In this document: positions 48,641 through 60,559 of the stretch, piece by piece
How positions within the stretch are numbered: the first letter of the stretch is position 1
Layout: each line of letters opens with the position of its first letter
Assembly: GCA_963942565.1 (NCBI GenBank)
Contig: OZ012699.1
Coordinates: forward strand, 33,068,534-33,132,533
Length of the DNA: 64,000 nucleotides
Origin: Maea johnstoni
Taxonomy: Eukaryota; Annelida; Polychaeta; Spionida; Magelonidae
Direction: 5' to 3'
Made by a program: the position numbers and the translations under genes
The notes under the pieces: generated by a model
The model's input: the letters and a program-made list of their open reading frames with translations, nothing else
Databases searched by the model: none
What the model was told of the DNA's origin: nothing

Positions 48641-48826
48641 TAATGCTAATGCTTTATAATATCTATTACATTCCTTAGTGATAGGAAGAATAAAAGGAAG
48701 ATATTGTTGTTTATGTGATATACCCTGATGCTACTCTGGTCAAACCTGTTGTTAGTATTTCACGTAGTAGGAAGAATGGAAATATTTTTGCAGTTGTATT
48801 TAGAGATATTTGTTTCTGCTGTGGCT

Positions 48827-49012
48827 AGTTTGGCCAATATAATATAATGCAAAAAATACTGAATTATGACTGAAACCATGTCAAATGGGTACTCATCTGA
48901 GAGCACTCAGTGAGAGCTATCTAATGAGTACCAACATGACAGGGTCATGATGGTTTTCAGAAATCGTTGTGTTCCTGTGCATTAGACAAAAGAAGCCTCA
49001 GCATTGGAAGGG
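48827..49012 (-). mobile_element. Family B MITE, reverse, within a 27-bp direct repeat
   Basis: AGTTTGGCCAATATAATATAATG to CAGCATTGGAAGGG. The 27 bases starting TTAGAGATATTTGTTTCTGC lie at both 48800-48826 and 49013-49039. Confidence 0.7.
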
Positions 49013-49293
49013 TTAGAGATATTTGTTTCTGCTGTGGCTCAAATACTTTTGTTTGGGGGAGAATGTTTTGGTTCATCTAAACAGAGACATGGAGGCATCT
49101 GCATGCCTCTGATCTAAATTGATGTTGGAAAGGAACTTTGTTTTCTGGCGGCAATTATAGTGGATTTACTGACAATTTCAGTTCATCTCAATGAATATTG
49201 AATTATGAACATGAAGGTGATATTTTGACAATCAGGATGGATTTAACATATGTAATTACGCTGCTCGAATAGTTTTTCATTCATGGAAACCAT

Positions 49294-49592
49294 TACCGTA
49301 TTCGCCCGATTAAGCCCACCGTGCGGGTGCAAGTTGGGAAATTTTTCTGTAGCAGGGGTTTTGTCAAACATTCGTATAACGGCACCCCCAATGAGTGCCG
49401 ATTACAGTGTTACATACCGCAACAAGAAATGGCCGATAGATGGCAGTTACGGTCGCCATCTATATACCTTCTCGTTCTACTAAAACAGTAGAAATTTAAC
49501 ATGAGGAGACGATCTTTGGCGCTTGCTAGTCCCCCAAAATAGGAGAGGGTTCGCTTATTTAAGACAGTGCGCTTAATCGGGCGAATACGGTA
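49294..49592. mobile_element. Family D MITE, complete
   Basis: TACCGTATTCGCCCGATTAAG to CTTAATCGGGCGAATACGGTA, a near-perfect inverted repeat. The interior is about 90 percent like 4632-4932 by eye (GTGCGGGTGCAAGTTGGG, TAACATGAGGAGAC). Confidence 0.8.
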
Positions 49593-50054
49593 TGATTATT
49601 GGTAGTATCAGAGATATACATAATCTAGGGCGATAAGCAACTCTTACCAATGTAGCTCTAACACCAGTCTGACACTATTGTTATGCAAATTAGCTCTTAA
49701 CAGTAACTCTTCCCAGGGCTCCACACTTACAGTGAACCGCTGAGTAAAAAATTCTAAAAATGGCTTTGGGCCAGTAAAAACATACCTCAACTGGTCCTAC
49801 AGGGCCAGTAAACATTCGGGGACATTGTTATTAAGAAGTTTTTCCCCCACATCAGGCACATCAAATGCCTGATAATGTTAAAAGAAAAAATTGTAGGACC
49901 AGTAAAAAATTTGCAGGACCAATAGATCCTTTGCTTACTGTTCCTACAGGTCTTGTAACTTTTTAAGTTAGCGTTGAGGCCTGCTTCCTTAGGCACCCAA
50001 CTGAGCATCACTACCTGTATATGGACAGAGAATACAGGGTTATTTATATCTCTG
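49593..50054. other. Non-coding, no gene seen
   Basis: GGCCAGTAAAAACATAC and GGACCAGTAAAAAATTTGC recur several times between 49765 and 49925, on both strands, so a decayed repeat is likely. Confidence 0.4.
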
Positions 50055-50680
50055 GTATGGGCTGAGATGAACAAAAGAATGGATATGTAGCGAGAGCTAG
50101 AACAATTACTATATGCGCTATAATGAAGGCCTCGCTATGCCAGCCATTTCAAATCTGGCCTCAATGTGAGGTCACTAGGAGACAAAGACCAATGAGGGCT
50201 CTGGTATTATTTGCATTACAGAGAAAGCTGCGCTGCAACATGCGCAGAACACAACTTTTGGGTTATTCACCGCAGCCAGCCTGTTCAGGTTGACCGGCTG
50301 GTATCATATCCATTTGTTTTTATTCATCTAAAATATGGTGGAGGTTGTTGATGTGAAACAGGAAGTGAGGTTATTCACAAGTGAGGTTATTCATATCTCC
50401 GGTAGTACCTTAGATGAATAAAAACAAGTGGATATGAAACCAGCCGGTCAACTAAACAACCAGGCTGGGGCAAATAGCCCAAATGTTACGTTCTGTGCAG
50501 TTGGCGCGCATGTTCTCTGTAATGTAAATGATACGAGAACCCTCATTGGACCGTCTCCTAGTGACGTCACATTGAGGCCTGATTCAAGACCCCTGGGATA
50601 GCCAGCCCTTTGCTATAGCACACTTGGTAATTAGTATCTCTACCTATCCATTATCTCATTCATCTAAGGTAGTTTATAGT
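50055..50680. mobile_element. Fold-back element with arms of about 270 bp
   Basis: The left arm (50055-50334) includes CACTAGGAGAC, CAATGAGGGCTCTGG, GTTGACCGGCTGGTATCATA and TTTTTATTCATCTAAA. The right arm (50405-50680) has the inverse: TTAGATGAATAAAAACAAG, GGATATGAAACCAGCCGGTC, AGAACCCTCATTG and GTCTCCTAGTG. A loop of about 70 bp separates them. There is no coding frame. Confidence 0.78.
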
Positions 50681-50879
50681 GATTGCCTTCTATTCTAAGA
50701 ACTCCAGATTATGTACAAGAACTATTTTGTCTAGATATTCAGTATTTTTCTATACTATCAGATGCTCCTATATTTACATACTGTCTGTATCTTTACTCTG
50801 TTGGAATCAATCCCATAAAATGGTAATAAAGTTCACTAACTGACGTTTTGTGTTGATATTGTTATTGGACCATTACATA

Positions 50880-51430
50880 TGCATGTCTCAATACTTACGA
50901 AGATTAACTGAATATTTATGGTAATTTTGAAAAAAACATTTGAAGGAAAATTGCTGGTTGCTATCCTCTGTTTGCATTCCACTGGAATAATTAGTGTATG
51001 ATACCTACACTGGCGTACTCATATACTAAGTATGTTATTAACAAATCTGTTTCGAAACATTCTAAACAGAGAACACAAAATCAACACCTCAACCAACACC
51101 GATGTCAAGGACAATGTGTGGCATTCACTAATACAATTATATATATCATATGTTTATTTCAATACTTACGAAGATTAACTGAATATGAATGCCAATTTAA
51201 AAATAAATTGAAGGAAAATTTTGGGTTCCCTTTCTATGTTTCATTCCACTGGGAATGATTTATATTAATAGTATGTGATACTTATGTATATGATACTCAC
51301 AATGCCCTATCCATCAATGGTATAAACAAATCATATGGCATCATTGTGAAAAATTGTAAACAGAGAAAACAAAATTAACACCAACCAACAAAGATGTCAA
51401 GGACAATTCATCGCTTTCAATACAAAAAAT
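50880..51430. repeat. Tandem duplication of about 270 bp, two units
   Basis: CAATACTTACGAAGATTAAC, TGAAGGAAAATT, AACAGAGAA and CCAACACCGATGTCAAGGAC occur twice, the second unit more diverged. Confidence 0.75.
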
Positions 51431-51447
51431 ATTAAATTATAGTAGTA

Positions 51448-51481
<34 letters not shown>

Positions 51482-51506
51482 ACATGCGAAATCTGTCCCT
51501 CCCCAC

Positions 51507-51768
51507 CTGAGAGTAGTAGACAGGGAGTGGGCACTTTGCATGCATCATCAAATTTCGCTGCCTCACACCACTATGAGTCATAGATAACCTGTGTACCCCA
51601 GGATTGGCTGCCTGCTGGTTTCACAGGCCCTGTGTCAGACTGAAATTGCCGCGAAACCAATCACGTGACCAATACTTCCCCAGACCACACCGCGTAACCT
51701 GAGGCACACATACCCTAGGTACTAGCATGCTGTGCCTATGGGGTTGCTGATCAAGGGGGTGTATTTCT
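51507..51768 (-). mobile_element. Family F element, reverse orientation
   Basis: It matches 35513-35776 in reverse (GTAGTAGACAGGGAGTGGGC, GATTGGCTGCCTGCTGGTTT, ATGCTGTGCCTATGGGGTTG). GTCCCTCCCCAC and GTCCCTCCCTAC flank it at 51495-51506 and 51769-51780, a 12-bp direct repeat with one mismatch. Confidence 0.75.
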
Positions 51769-52007
51769 GTCCCTCCCTACCTCCTTTGGCTGCACAACCA
51801 CCAGTTTTGGCTACAAGTTTTTTGGGCAGCCCTGATTATAATGACAAAACCTAAGATCAAAAATCCGGTGGACTTAGGGCCGGCAGGGGAATGACTGATA
51901 TACCCTACTGCAGCCAATAGGAGGGCCGTGTATTTGTGACTGCAAGGATATCAGTCAGCTGGGCACACTAGACTTGCTACAATACTGTCCTGTCTGTGTT
52001 AACTGGC

Positions 52008-52320
52008 TCTTTCTAAAGACAGCTAACAAGTTCAAGTTTTACATCTTTTTTCAATTTCTTTTTAAAAATTTGAGGAAATAGAAATGCTGTTTATACAGTG
52101 AAGAAATGCGTAACAACTACCTGATTCTCTGGACGGCTTGTGGTCAAACATTCATCAATCCACCAAGCTATTTATAGACAGCAGGAGCTTTGTGGCAAAC
52201 CTTTGCTGTGCCGTTTCCAAAGAGAGCTAACAAGTTCAAGTTTTACATCTTTTTACAATTTCTTTGTAAAATAATGGGGAAATAGGAATGTTGGTTATAT
52301 AGTTTAGAAAAGCATAACGC
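52008..52320. repeat. Decayed left edge of the U2 array
   Basis: GACAGCTAACAAGTTCAAGT with TTTACATC from 52018, and again GAGAGCTAACAAGTTCAAGT from 52223, match the unit sequence AAGTTTTACATCTTTTTC seen from 53227 on. CTACCTGATTCTCTGGACGG from 52119 matches 53139. Two partial units, more divergent leftward, thus precede the intact array. Confidence 0.78.
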
Positions 52321-52450
52321 TATCACATTTCCAATGCTGGACTTGGCTGCTGAGATAATCCAAAGATACGAAGGGAATTTGTCCTGGCAAAAGCATGGCT
52401 TTGATGCGTTAGTTAAGGTATACCTACCTGCTCGATGCCATGGTCAAGTT

Positions 52451-52639
52451 ATCGCTTCTCGGCCTTTTGGCTAAGATCAAAGTGTAGTATCTGTTCTTAT
52501 CAGCTTAATATCTGATATGTCCTCCATTGGAGGACCTCGATATTAAACTGATTTTTGGACTTGGGCGAAGTGTCAGGGGCTTGCTCCGCCTTTGCCACGG
52601 GTTGGCCTGGTATTGCAGTACCTCCAGGAACGGCCCACT
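52451..52639 (+). ncRNA. RNU2: U2 snRNA, unit 1
   Basis: The spliceosomal RNA that pairs with the intron branch point. The 5' end ATCGCTTCTCGGCCTTTTGG is the conserved U2 start. GTGTAGTATCTG at 52482 carries the branch-point pairing GUAGUA. AATATCTGATATGTCC with TCCATTGGAGGA is stem IIa/IIb. ATTTTTGG at 52551 is the Sm site. GGCCTGGTATTGCAGTACC is stem-loop IV. AUCAAAGUGUAG, with three A, is the fly and nematode form rather than the human one. No TATA box lies at -30, as expected of a Pol II snRNA gene. The 3' end is set by analogy, within about 3 bases. Confidence 0.95.
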
Positions 52640-52660
52640 CCTCTAGGGGAGTAATAAAGC

Positions 52661-52674
52661 AAACTAAAATCAGA
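52661..52674 (+). promoter_or_regulatory. snRNA 3'-box-like element
   Basis: AAAATCAGA at 52666-52674 fits the core AAARNNAGA of the metazoan snRNA 3' box, about 25 bases after the RNA end. The same bases follow every U2 copy at the same distance. The function is inferred from position. Confidence 0.5.
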
Positions 52675-52743
52675 CGATCCCTCCCATCCAAAGATGTGCT
52701 AGCTGACAGTGCCTGGCCAGGTAAGTCACTAGAGCTTTTTTGG

Positions 52744-52893
52744 TAATTTCTATTATCGTCACTTTTTCTGCCATATTGCGGCTAAGTAGTGACTAGCCAG
52801 TTGGAAGCGCTGGAGGAAACCACCCCAAGTCACTGACAACTTTCTCACATGCCCCGGCTGGGTATTGGAACCCAGGCAGTGGTAAGAGGCAAG
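52744..52893 (-). mobile_element. Truncated tRNA-derived SINE inside the U2 unit
   Basis: Reading the minus strand: GGTTCCAATACCCAGC (B-box-like), GGGGCATGTGAGAAAGTTG, TGGTTTCCTCCAGCGCTTCC, ACTGGCTAGTCACTACTTAG and CAATATGGCAGAAAAAGTG match the dispersed SINE at 2894 and 14745. Only the 3' half of the tRNA head remains. It recurs in all twelve units, so it was present before the array expanded. Confidence 0.65.
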
Positions 52894-53190
52894 TAATATT
52901 TTTTTATCACTTTGATGTGGCTACAAAATCCCATGAAGCCATCATATCTGGCCTGTGCGTGTGGTCGGAGATATCTATATACGGGAGGAGAATTTGCAAC
53001 AATATCTGGACGAAATTCGTTGGCCATTATCGATTTAACAATCCCTTTTGAGATACATTACCAAATCTTCCAAATCCACCAGGAAATGTCGCTCGAATGC
53101 TTCTTGCACTGGCCTTACTTGCCCATACTGTAAAATAACTACCTGATTCTCTGGACGGCTTATGGCCAAACATGCATTAATCCACGGAGC

Positions 53191-53198
53191 TATAAATA
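53191..53198 (+). promoter_or_regulatory. TATA-like motif in the unit spacer
   Basis: TATAAATA lies 250 bp upstream of U2 unit 2 and recurs at the same place in every later unit; in the decayed edge it reads TATTTATA. It is too far from U2 to serve as its core promoter. No transcript was recognised downstream, so it may be chance. Confidence 0.2.
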
Positions 53199-53440
53199 GA
53201 CAGCAGCGGCTTTGGGCTAAAATTTTCAAGTTTTACATCTTTTTCAAATTTCTTTGTAAAAAAATGGGGAAATAGGAATGTTGGTTATATAGTTAAGAAA
53301 AGCATAACGCTATCACATTTCCAATGCTGGACTTGGCTGCTGAGATAATCCAAAGATACGAAGGGAATTTGTCCTGGCAAAAGCATGGCTTTGATGCGTT
53401 AGTTAAGGTATACCTACCTGCTCGATGCCATGGTTAAGTT

Positions 53441-53629
53441 ATCGCTTCTCGGCCTTTTGGCTAAGATCAAAGTGTAGTATCTGTTCTTATCAGCTTAATA
53501 TCTGATATGTCCTCCATTGGAGGACCTCGATATTAAACTGATTTTTGGACTTGGGCGAAGTGTCAGGGGCTTGCTCCGCCTTTGCCACGGGTTGGCCTGG
53601 TATTGCAGTACCTCCAGGAACGGCCCACT
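53441..53629 (+). ncRNA. RNU2: U2 snRNA, unit 2
   Basis: Gene sequence identical to unit 1. The base pattern just upstream is TGGTTAAGTT instead of TGGTCAAGTT, unique to this unit. Confidence 0.95.
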
Positions 53630-54430
53630 CCTCTAGGGGAGTAATAAAGCAAACTAAAATCAGACGATCCCTCCCATCCAAAGATGTGCTAGCTGACAGT
53701 GCCTGGCCAGGTAAGTCACTAGAGCTTTTTTGGTAATTTCTATTATCGTCACTTTTTCTGCCATATTGCGGCTAAGTAGTGACTAGCCAGTTGGAAGCGC
53801 TGGAGGAAACCACCCCAAGTCACTGACAACTTTCTCACATGCCCCGGCTGGGTATTGGAACCCAGGCAGTGGTAAGAGGCAAGTAATATTTTTTTATCAC
53901 TTTGATGTGGCTACAAAATCCCATGAAGCCATCATATCTGGCCTGTGCGTGTGGTCGGAGATATCTATATACGGGAGGAGAATTTGCAACAATATCTGGA
54001 CGAAATTCGTTGGCCATTATCGATTTAACAATCCCTTTTGAGATACATTACCAAATCTTCCAAATCCACCAGGAAATGTCGCTCGAATGCTTCTTGCACT
54101 GGCCTTACTTGCCCATACTGTAAAATAACTACCTGATTCTCTGGACGGCTTATGGCCAAACATGCATTAATCCACGGAGCTATAAATAGACAGCAGCGGC
54201 TTTGGGCTAAAATTTTCAAGTTTTACATCTTTTTCAAATTTCTTTGTAAAAAAATGGGGAAATAGGAATGTTGGTTATATAGTTAAGAAAAGCATAACGC
54301 TATCACATTTCCAATGCTGGACTTGGCTGCTGAGATAATCCAAAGATACGAAGGGAATTTGTCCTGGCAAAAGCATGGCTTTGATGCGTTAGTTAAGGTA
54401 TACCTACCTGCTCGATGCCATGGTCAAGTT

Positions 54431-54619
54431 ATCGCTTCTCGGCCTTTTGGCTAAGATCAAAGTGTAGTATCTGTTCTTATCAGCTTAATATCTGATATGT
54501 CCTCCATTGGAGGACCTCGATATTAAACTGATTTTTGGACTTGGGCGAAGTGTCAGGGGCTTGCTCCGCCTTTGCCACGGGTTGGCCTGGTATTGCAGTA
54601 CCTCCAGGAACGGCCCACT
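54431..54619 (+). ncRNA. RNU2: U2 snRNA, unit 3
   Basis: Identical gene. Its downstream spacer has CCATAATATC at 54918, a variant shared only with unit 5. Confidence 0.95.
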
Positions 54620-55420
54620 CCTCTAGGGGAGTAATAAAGCAAACTAAAATCAGACGATCCCTCCCATCCAAAGATGTGCTAGCTGACAGTGCCTGGCCAG
54701 GTAAGTCACTAGAGCTTTTTTGGTAATTTCTATTATCGTCACTTTTTCTGCCATATTGCGGCTAAGTAGTGACTAGCCAGTTGGAAGCGCTGGAGGAAAC
54801 CACCCCAAGTCACTGACAACTTTCTCACATGCCCCGGCTGGGTATTGGAACCCAGGCAGTGGTAAGAGGCAAGTAATATTTTTTTATCACTTTGATGTGG
54901 CTACAAAATCCCATGAAGCCATAATATCTGGCCTGTGCGTGTGGTCGGAGATATCTATATACGGGAGGAGAATTTGCAACAATATCTGGACGAAATTCGT
55001 TGGCCATTATCGATTTAACAATCCCTTTTGAGATACATTACCAAATCTTCCAAATCCACCAGGAAATGTCGCTCGAATGCTTCTTGCACTGGCCTTACTT
55101 GCCCATACTGTAAAATAACTACCTGATTCTCTGGACGGCTTATGGCCAAACATGCATTAATCCACGGAGCTATAAATAGACAGCAGCGGCTTTGGGCTAA
55201 AATTTTCAAGTTTTACATCTTTTTCAAATTTCTTTGTAAAAAAATGGGGAAATAGGAATGTTGGTTATATAGTTAAGAAAAGCATAACGCTATCACATTT
55301 CCAATGCTGGACTTGGCTGCTGAGATAATCCAAAGATACGAAGGGAATTTGTCCTGGCAAAAGCATGGCTTTGATGCGTTAGTTAAGGTATACCTACCTG
55401 CTCGATGCCATGGTCAAGTT

Positions 55421-55609
55421 ATCGCTTCTCGGCCTTTTGGCTAAGATCAAAGTGTAGTATCTGTTCTTATCAGCTTAATATCTGATATGTCCTCCATTGG
55501 AGGACCTCGATATTAAACTGATTTTTGGACTTGGGCGAAGTGTCAGGGGCTTGCTCCGCCTTTGCCACGGGTTGGCCTGGTATTGCAGTACCTCCAGGAA
55601 CGGCCCACT
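55421..55609 (+). ncRNA. RNU2: U2 snRNA, unit 4
   Basis: Identical gene with the majority spacer (CCATCATATC, TTGCGGCTAAG). Confidence 0.95.
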
Positions 55610-56410
55610 CCTCTAGGGGAGTAATAAAGCAAACTAAAATCAGACGATCCCTCCCATCCAAAGATGTGCTAGCTGACAGTGCCTGGCCAGGTAAGTCACT
55701 AGAGCTTTTTTGGTAATTTCTATTATCGTCACTTTTTCTGCCATATTGCGGCTAAGTAGTGACTAGCCAGTTGGAAGCGCTGGAGGAAACCACCCCAAGT
55801 CACTGACAACTTTCTCACATGCCCCGGCTGGGTATTGGAACCCAGGCAGTGGTAAGAGGCAAGTAATATTTTTTTATCACTTTGATGTGGCTACAAAATC
55901 CCATGAAGCCATCATATCTGGCCTGTGCGTGTGGTCGGAGATATCTATATACGGGAGGAGAATTTGCAACAATATCTGGACGAAATTCGTTGGCCATTAT
56001 CGATTTAACAATCCCTTTTGAGATACATTACCAAATCTTCCAAATCCACCAGGAAATGTCGCTCGAATGCTTCTTGCACTGGCCTTACTTGCCCATACTG
56101 TAAAATAACTACCTGATTCTCTGGACGGCTTATGGCCAAACATGCATTAATCCACGGAGCTATAAATAGACAGCAGCGGCTTTGGGCTAAAATTTTCAAG
56201 TTTTACATCTTTTTCAAATTTCTTTGTAAAAAAATGGGGAAATAGGAATGTTGGTTATATAGTTAAGAAAAGCATAACGCTATCACATTTCCAATGCTGG
56301 ACTTGGCTGCTGAGATAATCCAAAGATACGAAGGGAATTTGTCCTGGCAAAAGCATGGCTTTGATGCGTTAGTTAAGGTATACCTACCTGCTCGATGCCA
56401 TGGTCAAGTT

Positions 56411-56599
56411 ATCGCTTCTCGGCCTTTTGGCTAAGATCAAAGTGTAGTATCTGTTCTTATCAGCTTAATATCTGATATGTCCTCCATTGGAGGACCTCGA
56501 TATTAAACTGATTTTTGGACTTGGGCGAAGTGTCAGGGGCTTGCTCCGCCTTTGCCACGGGTTGGCCTGGTATTGCAGTACCTCCAGGAACGGCCCACT
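56411..56599 (+). ncRNA. RNU2: U2 snRNA, unit 5
   Basis: Identical gene; the spacer carries the CCATAATATC variant of unit 3. Confidence 0.95.
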
Positions 56600-57400
56600 C
56601 CTCTAGGGGAGTAATAAAGCAAACTAAAATCAGACGATCCCTCCCATCCAAAGATGTGCTAGCTGACAGTGCCTGGCCAGGTAAGTCACTAGAGCTTTTT
56701 TGGTAATTTCTATTATCGTCACTTTTTCTGCCATATTGCGGCTAAGTAGTGACTAGCCAGTTGGAAGCGCTGGAGGAAACCACCCCAAGTCACTGACAAC
56801 TTTCTCACATGCCCCGGCTGGGTATTGGAACCCAGGCAGTGGTAAGAGGCAAGTAATATTTTTTTATCACTTTGATGTGGCTACAAAATCCCATGAAGCC
56901 ATAATATCTGGCCTGTGCGTGTGGTCGGAGATATCTATATACGGGAGGAGAATTTGCAACAATATCTGGACGAAATTCGTTGGCCATTATCGATTTAACA
57001 ATCCCTTTTGAGATACATTACCAAATCTTCCAAATCCACCAGGAAATGTCGCTCGAATGCTTCTTGCACTGGCCTTACTTGCCCATACTGTAAAATAACT
57101 ACCTGATTCTCTGGACGGCTTATGGCCAAACATGCATTAATCCACGGAGCTATAAATAGACAGCAGCGGCTTTGGGCTAAAATTTTCAAGTTTTACATCT
57201 TTTTCAAATTTCTTTGTAAAAAAATGGGGAAATAGGAATGTTGGTTATATAGTTAAGAAAAGCATAACGCTATCACATTTCCAATGCTGGACTTGGCTGC
57301 TGAGATAATCCAAAGATACGAAGGGAATTTGTCCTGGCAAAAGCATGGCTTTGATGCGTTAGTTAAGGTATACCTACCTGCTCGATGCCATGGTCAAGTT

Positions 57401-57589
57401 ATCGCTTCTCGGCCTTTTGGCTAAGATCAAAGTGTAGTATCTGTTCTTATCAGCTTAATATCTGATATGTCCTCCATTGGAGGACCTCGATATTAAACTG
57501 ATTTTTGGACTTGGGCGAAGTGTCAGGGGCTTGCTCCGCCTTTGCCACGGGTTGGCCTGGTATTGCAGTACCTCCAGGAACGGCCCACT
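57401..57589 (+). ncRNA. RNU2: U2 snRNA, unit 6
   Basis: Identical gene with majority spacer. Confidence 0.95.
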
Positions 57590-58390
57590 CCTCTAGGGGA
57601 GTAATAAAGCAAACTAAAATCAGACGATCCCTCCCATCCAAAGATGTGCTAGCTGACAGTGCCTGGCCAGGTAAGTCACTAGAGCTTTTTTGGTAATTTC
57701 TATTATCGTCACTTTTTCTGCCATATTGCGGCTAAGTAGTGACTAGCCAGTTGGAAGCGCTGGAGGAAACCACCCCAAGTCACTGACAACTTTCTCACAT
57801 GCCCCGGCTGGGTATTGGAACCCAGGCAGTGGTAAGAGGCAAGTAATATTTTTTTATCACTTTGATGTGGCTACAAAATCCCATGAAGCCATCATATCTG
57901 GCCTGTGCGTGTGGTCGGAGATATCTATATACGGGAGGAGAATTTGCAACAATATCTGGACGAAATTCGTTGGCCATTATCGATTTAACAATCCCTTTTG
58001 AGATACATTACCAAATCTTCCAAATCCACCAGGAAATGTCGCTCGAATGCTTCTTGCACTGGCCTTACTTGCCCATACTGTAAAATAACTACCTGATTCT
58101 CTGGACGGCTTATGGCCAAACATGCATTAATCCACGGAGCTATAAATAGACAGCAGCGGCTTTGGGCTAAAATTTTCAAGTTTTACATCTTTTTCAAATT
58201 TCTTTGTAAAAAAATGGGGAAATAGGAATGTTGGTTATATAGTTAAGAAAAGCATAACGCTATCACATTTCCAATGCTGGACTTGGCTGCTGAGATAATC
58301 CAAAGATACGAAGGGAATTTGTCCTGGCAAAAGCATGGCTTTGATGCGTTAGTTAAGGTATACCTACCTGCTCGATGCCATGGTCAAGTT

Positions 58391-58579
58391 ATCGCTTCTC
58401 GGCCTTTTGGCTAAGATCAAAGTGTAGTATCTGTTCTTATCAGCTTAATATCTGATATGTCCTCCATTGGAGGACCTCGATATTAAACTGATTTTTGGAC
58501 TTGGGCGAAGTGTCAGGGGCTTGCTCCGCCTTTGCCACGGGTTGGCCTGGTATTGCAGTACCTCCAGGAACGGCCCACT
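58391..58579 (+). ncRNA. RNU2: U2 snRNA, unit 7
   Basis: Identical gene. The spacer has TTGCGTTTAAG at 58717 and CAAATCTACC at 59011, a linked pair also found in units 10 and 12. From the following unit on, the pre-U2 spacer reads AGTTTAG rather than AGTTAAG. Confidence 0.95.
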
Positions 58580-59380
58580 CCTCTAGGGGAGTAATAAAGC
58601 AAACTAAAATCAGACGATCCCTCCCATCCAAAGATGTGCTAGCTGACAGTGCCTGGCCAGGTAAGTCACTAGAGCTTTTTTGGTAATTTCTATTATCGTC
58701 ACTTTTTCTGCCATATTGCGTTTAAGTAGTGACTAGCCAGTTGGAAGCGCTGGAGGAAACCACCCCAAGTCACTGACAACTTTCTCACATGCCCCGGCTG
58801 GGTATTGGAACCCAGGCAGTGGTAAGAGGCAAGTAATATTTTTTTATCACTTTGATGTGGCTACAAAATCCCATGAAGCCATCATATCTGGCCTGTGCGT
58901 GTGGTCGGAGATATCTATATACGGGAGGAGAATTTGCAACAATATCTGGACGAAATTCGTTGGCCATTATCGATTTAACAATCCCTTTTGAGATACATTA
59001 CCAAATCTTCCAAATCTACCAGGAAATGTCGCTCGAATGCTTCTTGCACTGGCCTTACTTGCCCATACTGTAAAATAACTACCTGATTCTCTGGACGGCT
59101 TATGGCCAAACATGCATTAATCCACGGAGCTATAAATAGACAGCAGCGGCTTTGGGCTAAAATTTTCAAGTTTTACATCTTTTTCAAATTTCTTTGTAAA
59201 AAAATGGGGAAATAGGAATGTTGGTTATATAGTTTAGAAAAGCATAACGCTATCACATTTCCAATGCTGGACTTGGCTGCTGAGATAATCCAAAGATACG
59301 AAGGGAATTTGTCCTGGCAAAAGCATGGCTTTGATGCGTTAGTTAAGGTATACCTACCTGCTCGATGCCATGGTCAAGTT

Positions 59381-59569
59381 ATCGCTTCTCGGCCTTTTGG
59401 CTAAGATCAAAGTGTAGTATCTGTTCTTATCAGCTTAATATCTGATATGTCCTCCATTGGAGGACCTCGATATTAAACTGATTTTTGGACTTGGGCGAAG
59501 TGTCAGGGGCTTGCTCCGCCTTTGCCACGGGTTGGCCTGGTATTGCAGTACCTCCAGGAACGGCCCACT
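59381..59569 (+). ncRNA. RNU2: U2 snRNA, unit 8
   Basis: Identical gene; the upstream spacer is of the AGTTTAG type, shared with unit 1 and units 9-12. Confidence 0.95.
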
Positions 59570-60370
59570 CCTCTAGGGGAGTAATAAAGCAAACTAAAAT
59601 CAGACGATCCCTCCCATCCAAAGATGTGCTAGCTGACAGTGCCTGGCCAGGTAAGTCACTAGAGCTTTTTTGGTAATTTCTATTATCGTCACTTTTTCTG
59701 CCATATTGCGGCTAAGTAGTGACTAGCCAGTTGGAAGCGCTGGAGGAAACCACCCCAAGTCACTGACAACTTTCTCACATGCCCCGGCTGGGTATTGGAA
59801 CCCAGGCAGTGGTAAGAGGCAAGTAATATTTTTTTATCACTTTGATGTGGCTACAAAATCCCATGAAGCCATCATATCTGGCCTGTGCGTGTGGTCGGAG
59901 ATATCTATATACGGGAGGAGAATTTGCAACAATATCTGGACGAAATTCGTTGGCCATTATCGATTTAACAATCCCTTTTGAGATACATTACCAAATCTTC
60001 CAAATCCACCAGGAAATGTCGCTCGAATGCTTCTTGCACTGGCCTTACTTGCCCATACTGTAAAATAACTACCTGATTCTCTGGACGGCTTATGGCCAAA
60101 CATGCATTAATCCACGGAGCTATAAATAGACAGCAGCGGCTTTGGGCTAAAATTTTCAAGTTTTACATCTTTTTCAAATTTCTTTGTAAAAAAATGGGGA
60201 AATAGGAATGTTGGTTATATAGTTTAGAAAAGCATAACGCTATCACATTTCCAATGCTGGACTTGGCTGCTGAGATAATCCAAAGATACGAAGGGAATTT
60301 GTCCTGGCAAAAGCATGGCTTTGATGCGTTAGTTAAGGTATACCTACCTGCTCGATGCCATGGTCAAGTT

Positions 60371-60559
60371 ATCGCTTCTCGGCCTTTTGGCTAAGATCAA
60401 AGTGTAGTATCTGTTCTTATCAGCTTAATATCTGATATGTCCTCCATTGGAGGACCTCGATATTAAACTGATTTTTGGACTTGGGCGAAGTGTCAGGGGC
60501 TTGCTCCGCCTTTGCCACGGGTTGGCCTGGTATTGCAGTACCTCCAGGAACGGCCCACT
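60371..60559 (+). ncRNA. RNU2: U2 snRNA, unit 9
   Basis: Identical gene, AGTTTAG upstream, majority downstream spacer. Confidence 0.95.

Noticed and set aside
52500-52746. 63-codon frames on both strands repeated every 990 bp
   Set aside because: They overlap the U2 snRNA gene. Conservation comes from the RNA and array homogenisation, not from protein coding.
52845-53229. 60-73 codon frames in the U2 spacer, repeated in each unit
   Set aside because: They lie partly in the inverted SINE and spacer, overlap on both strands, and are identical only because units are homogenised.
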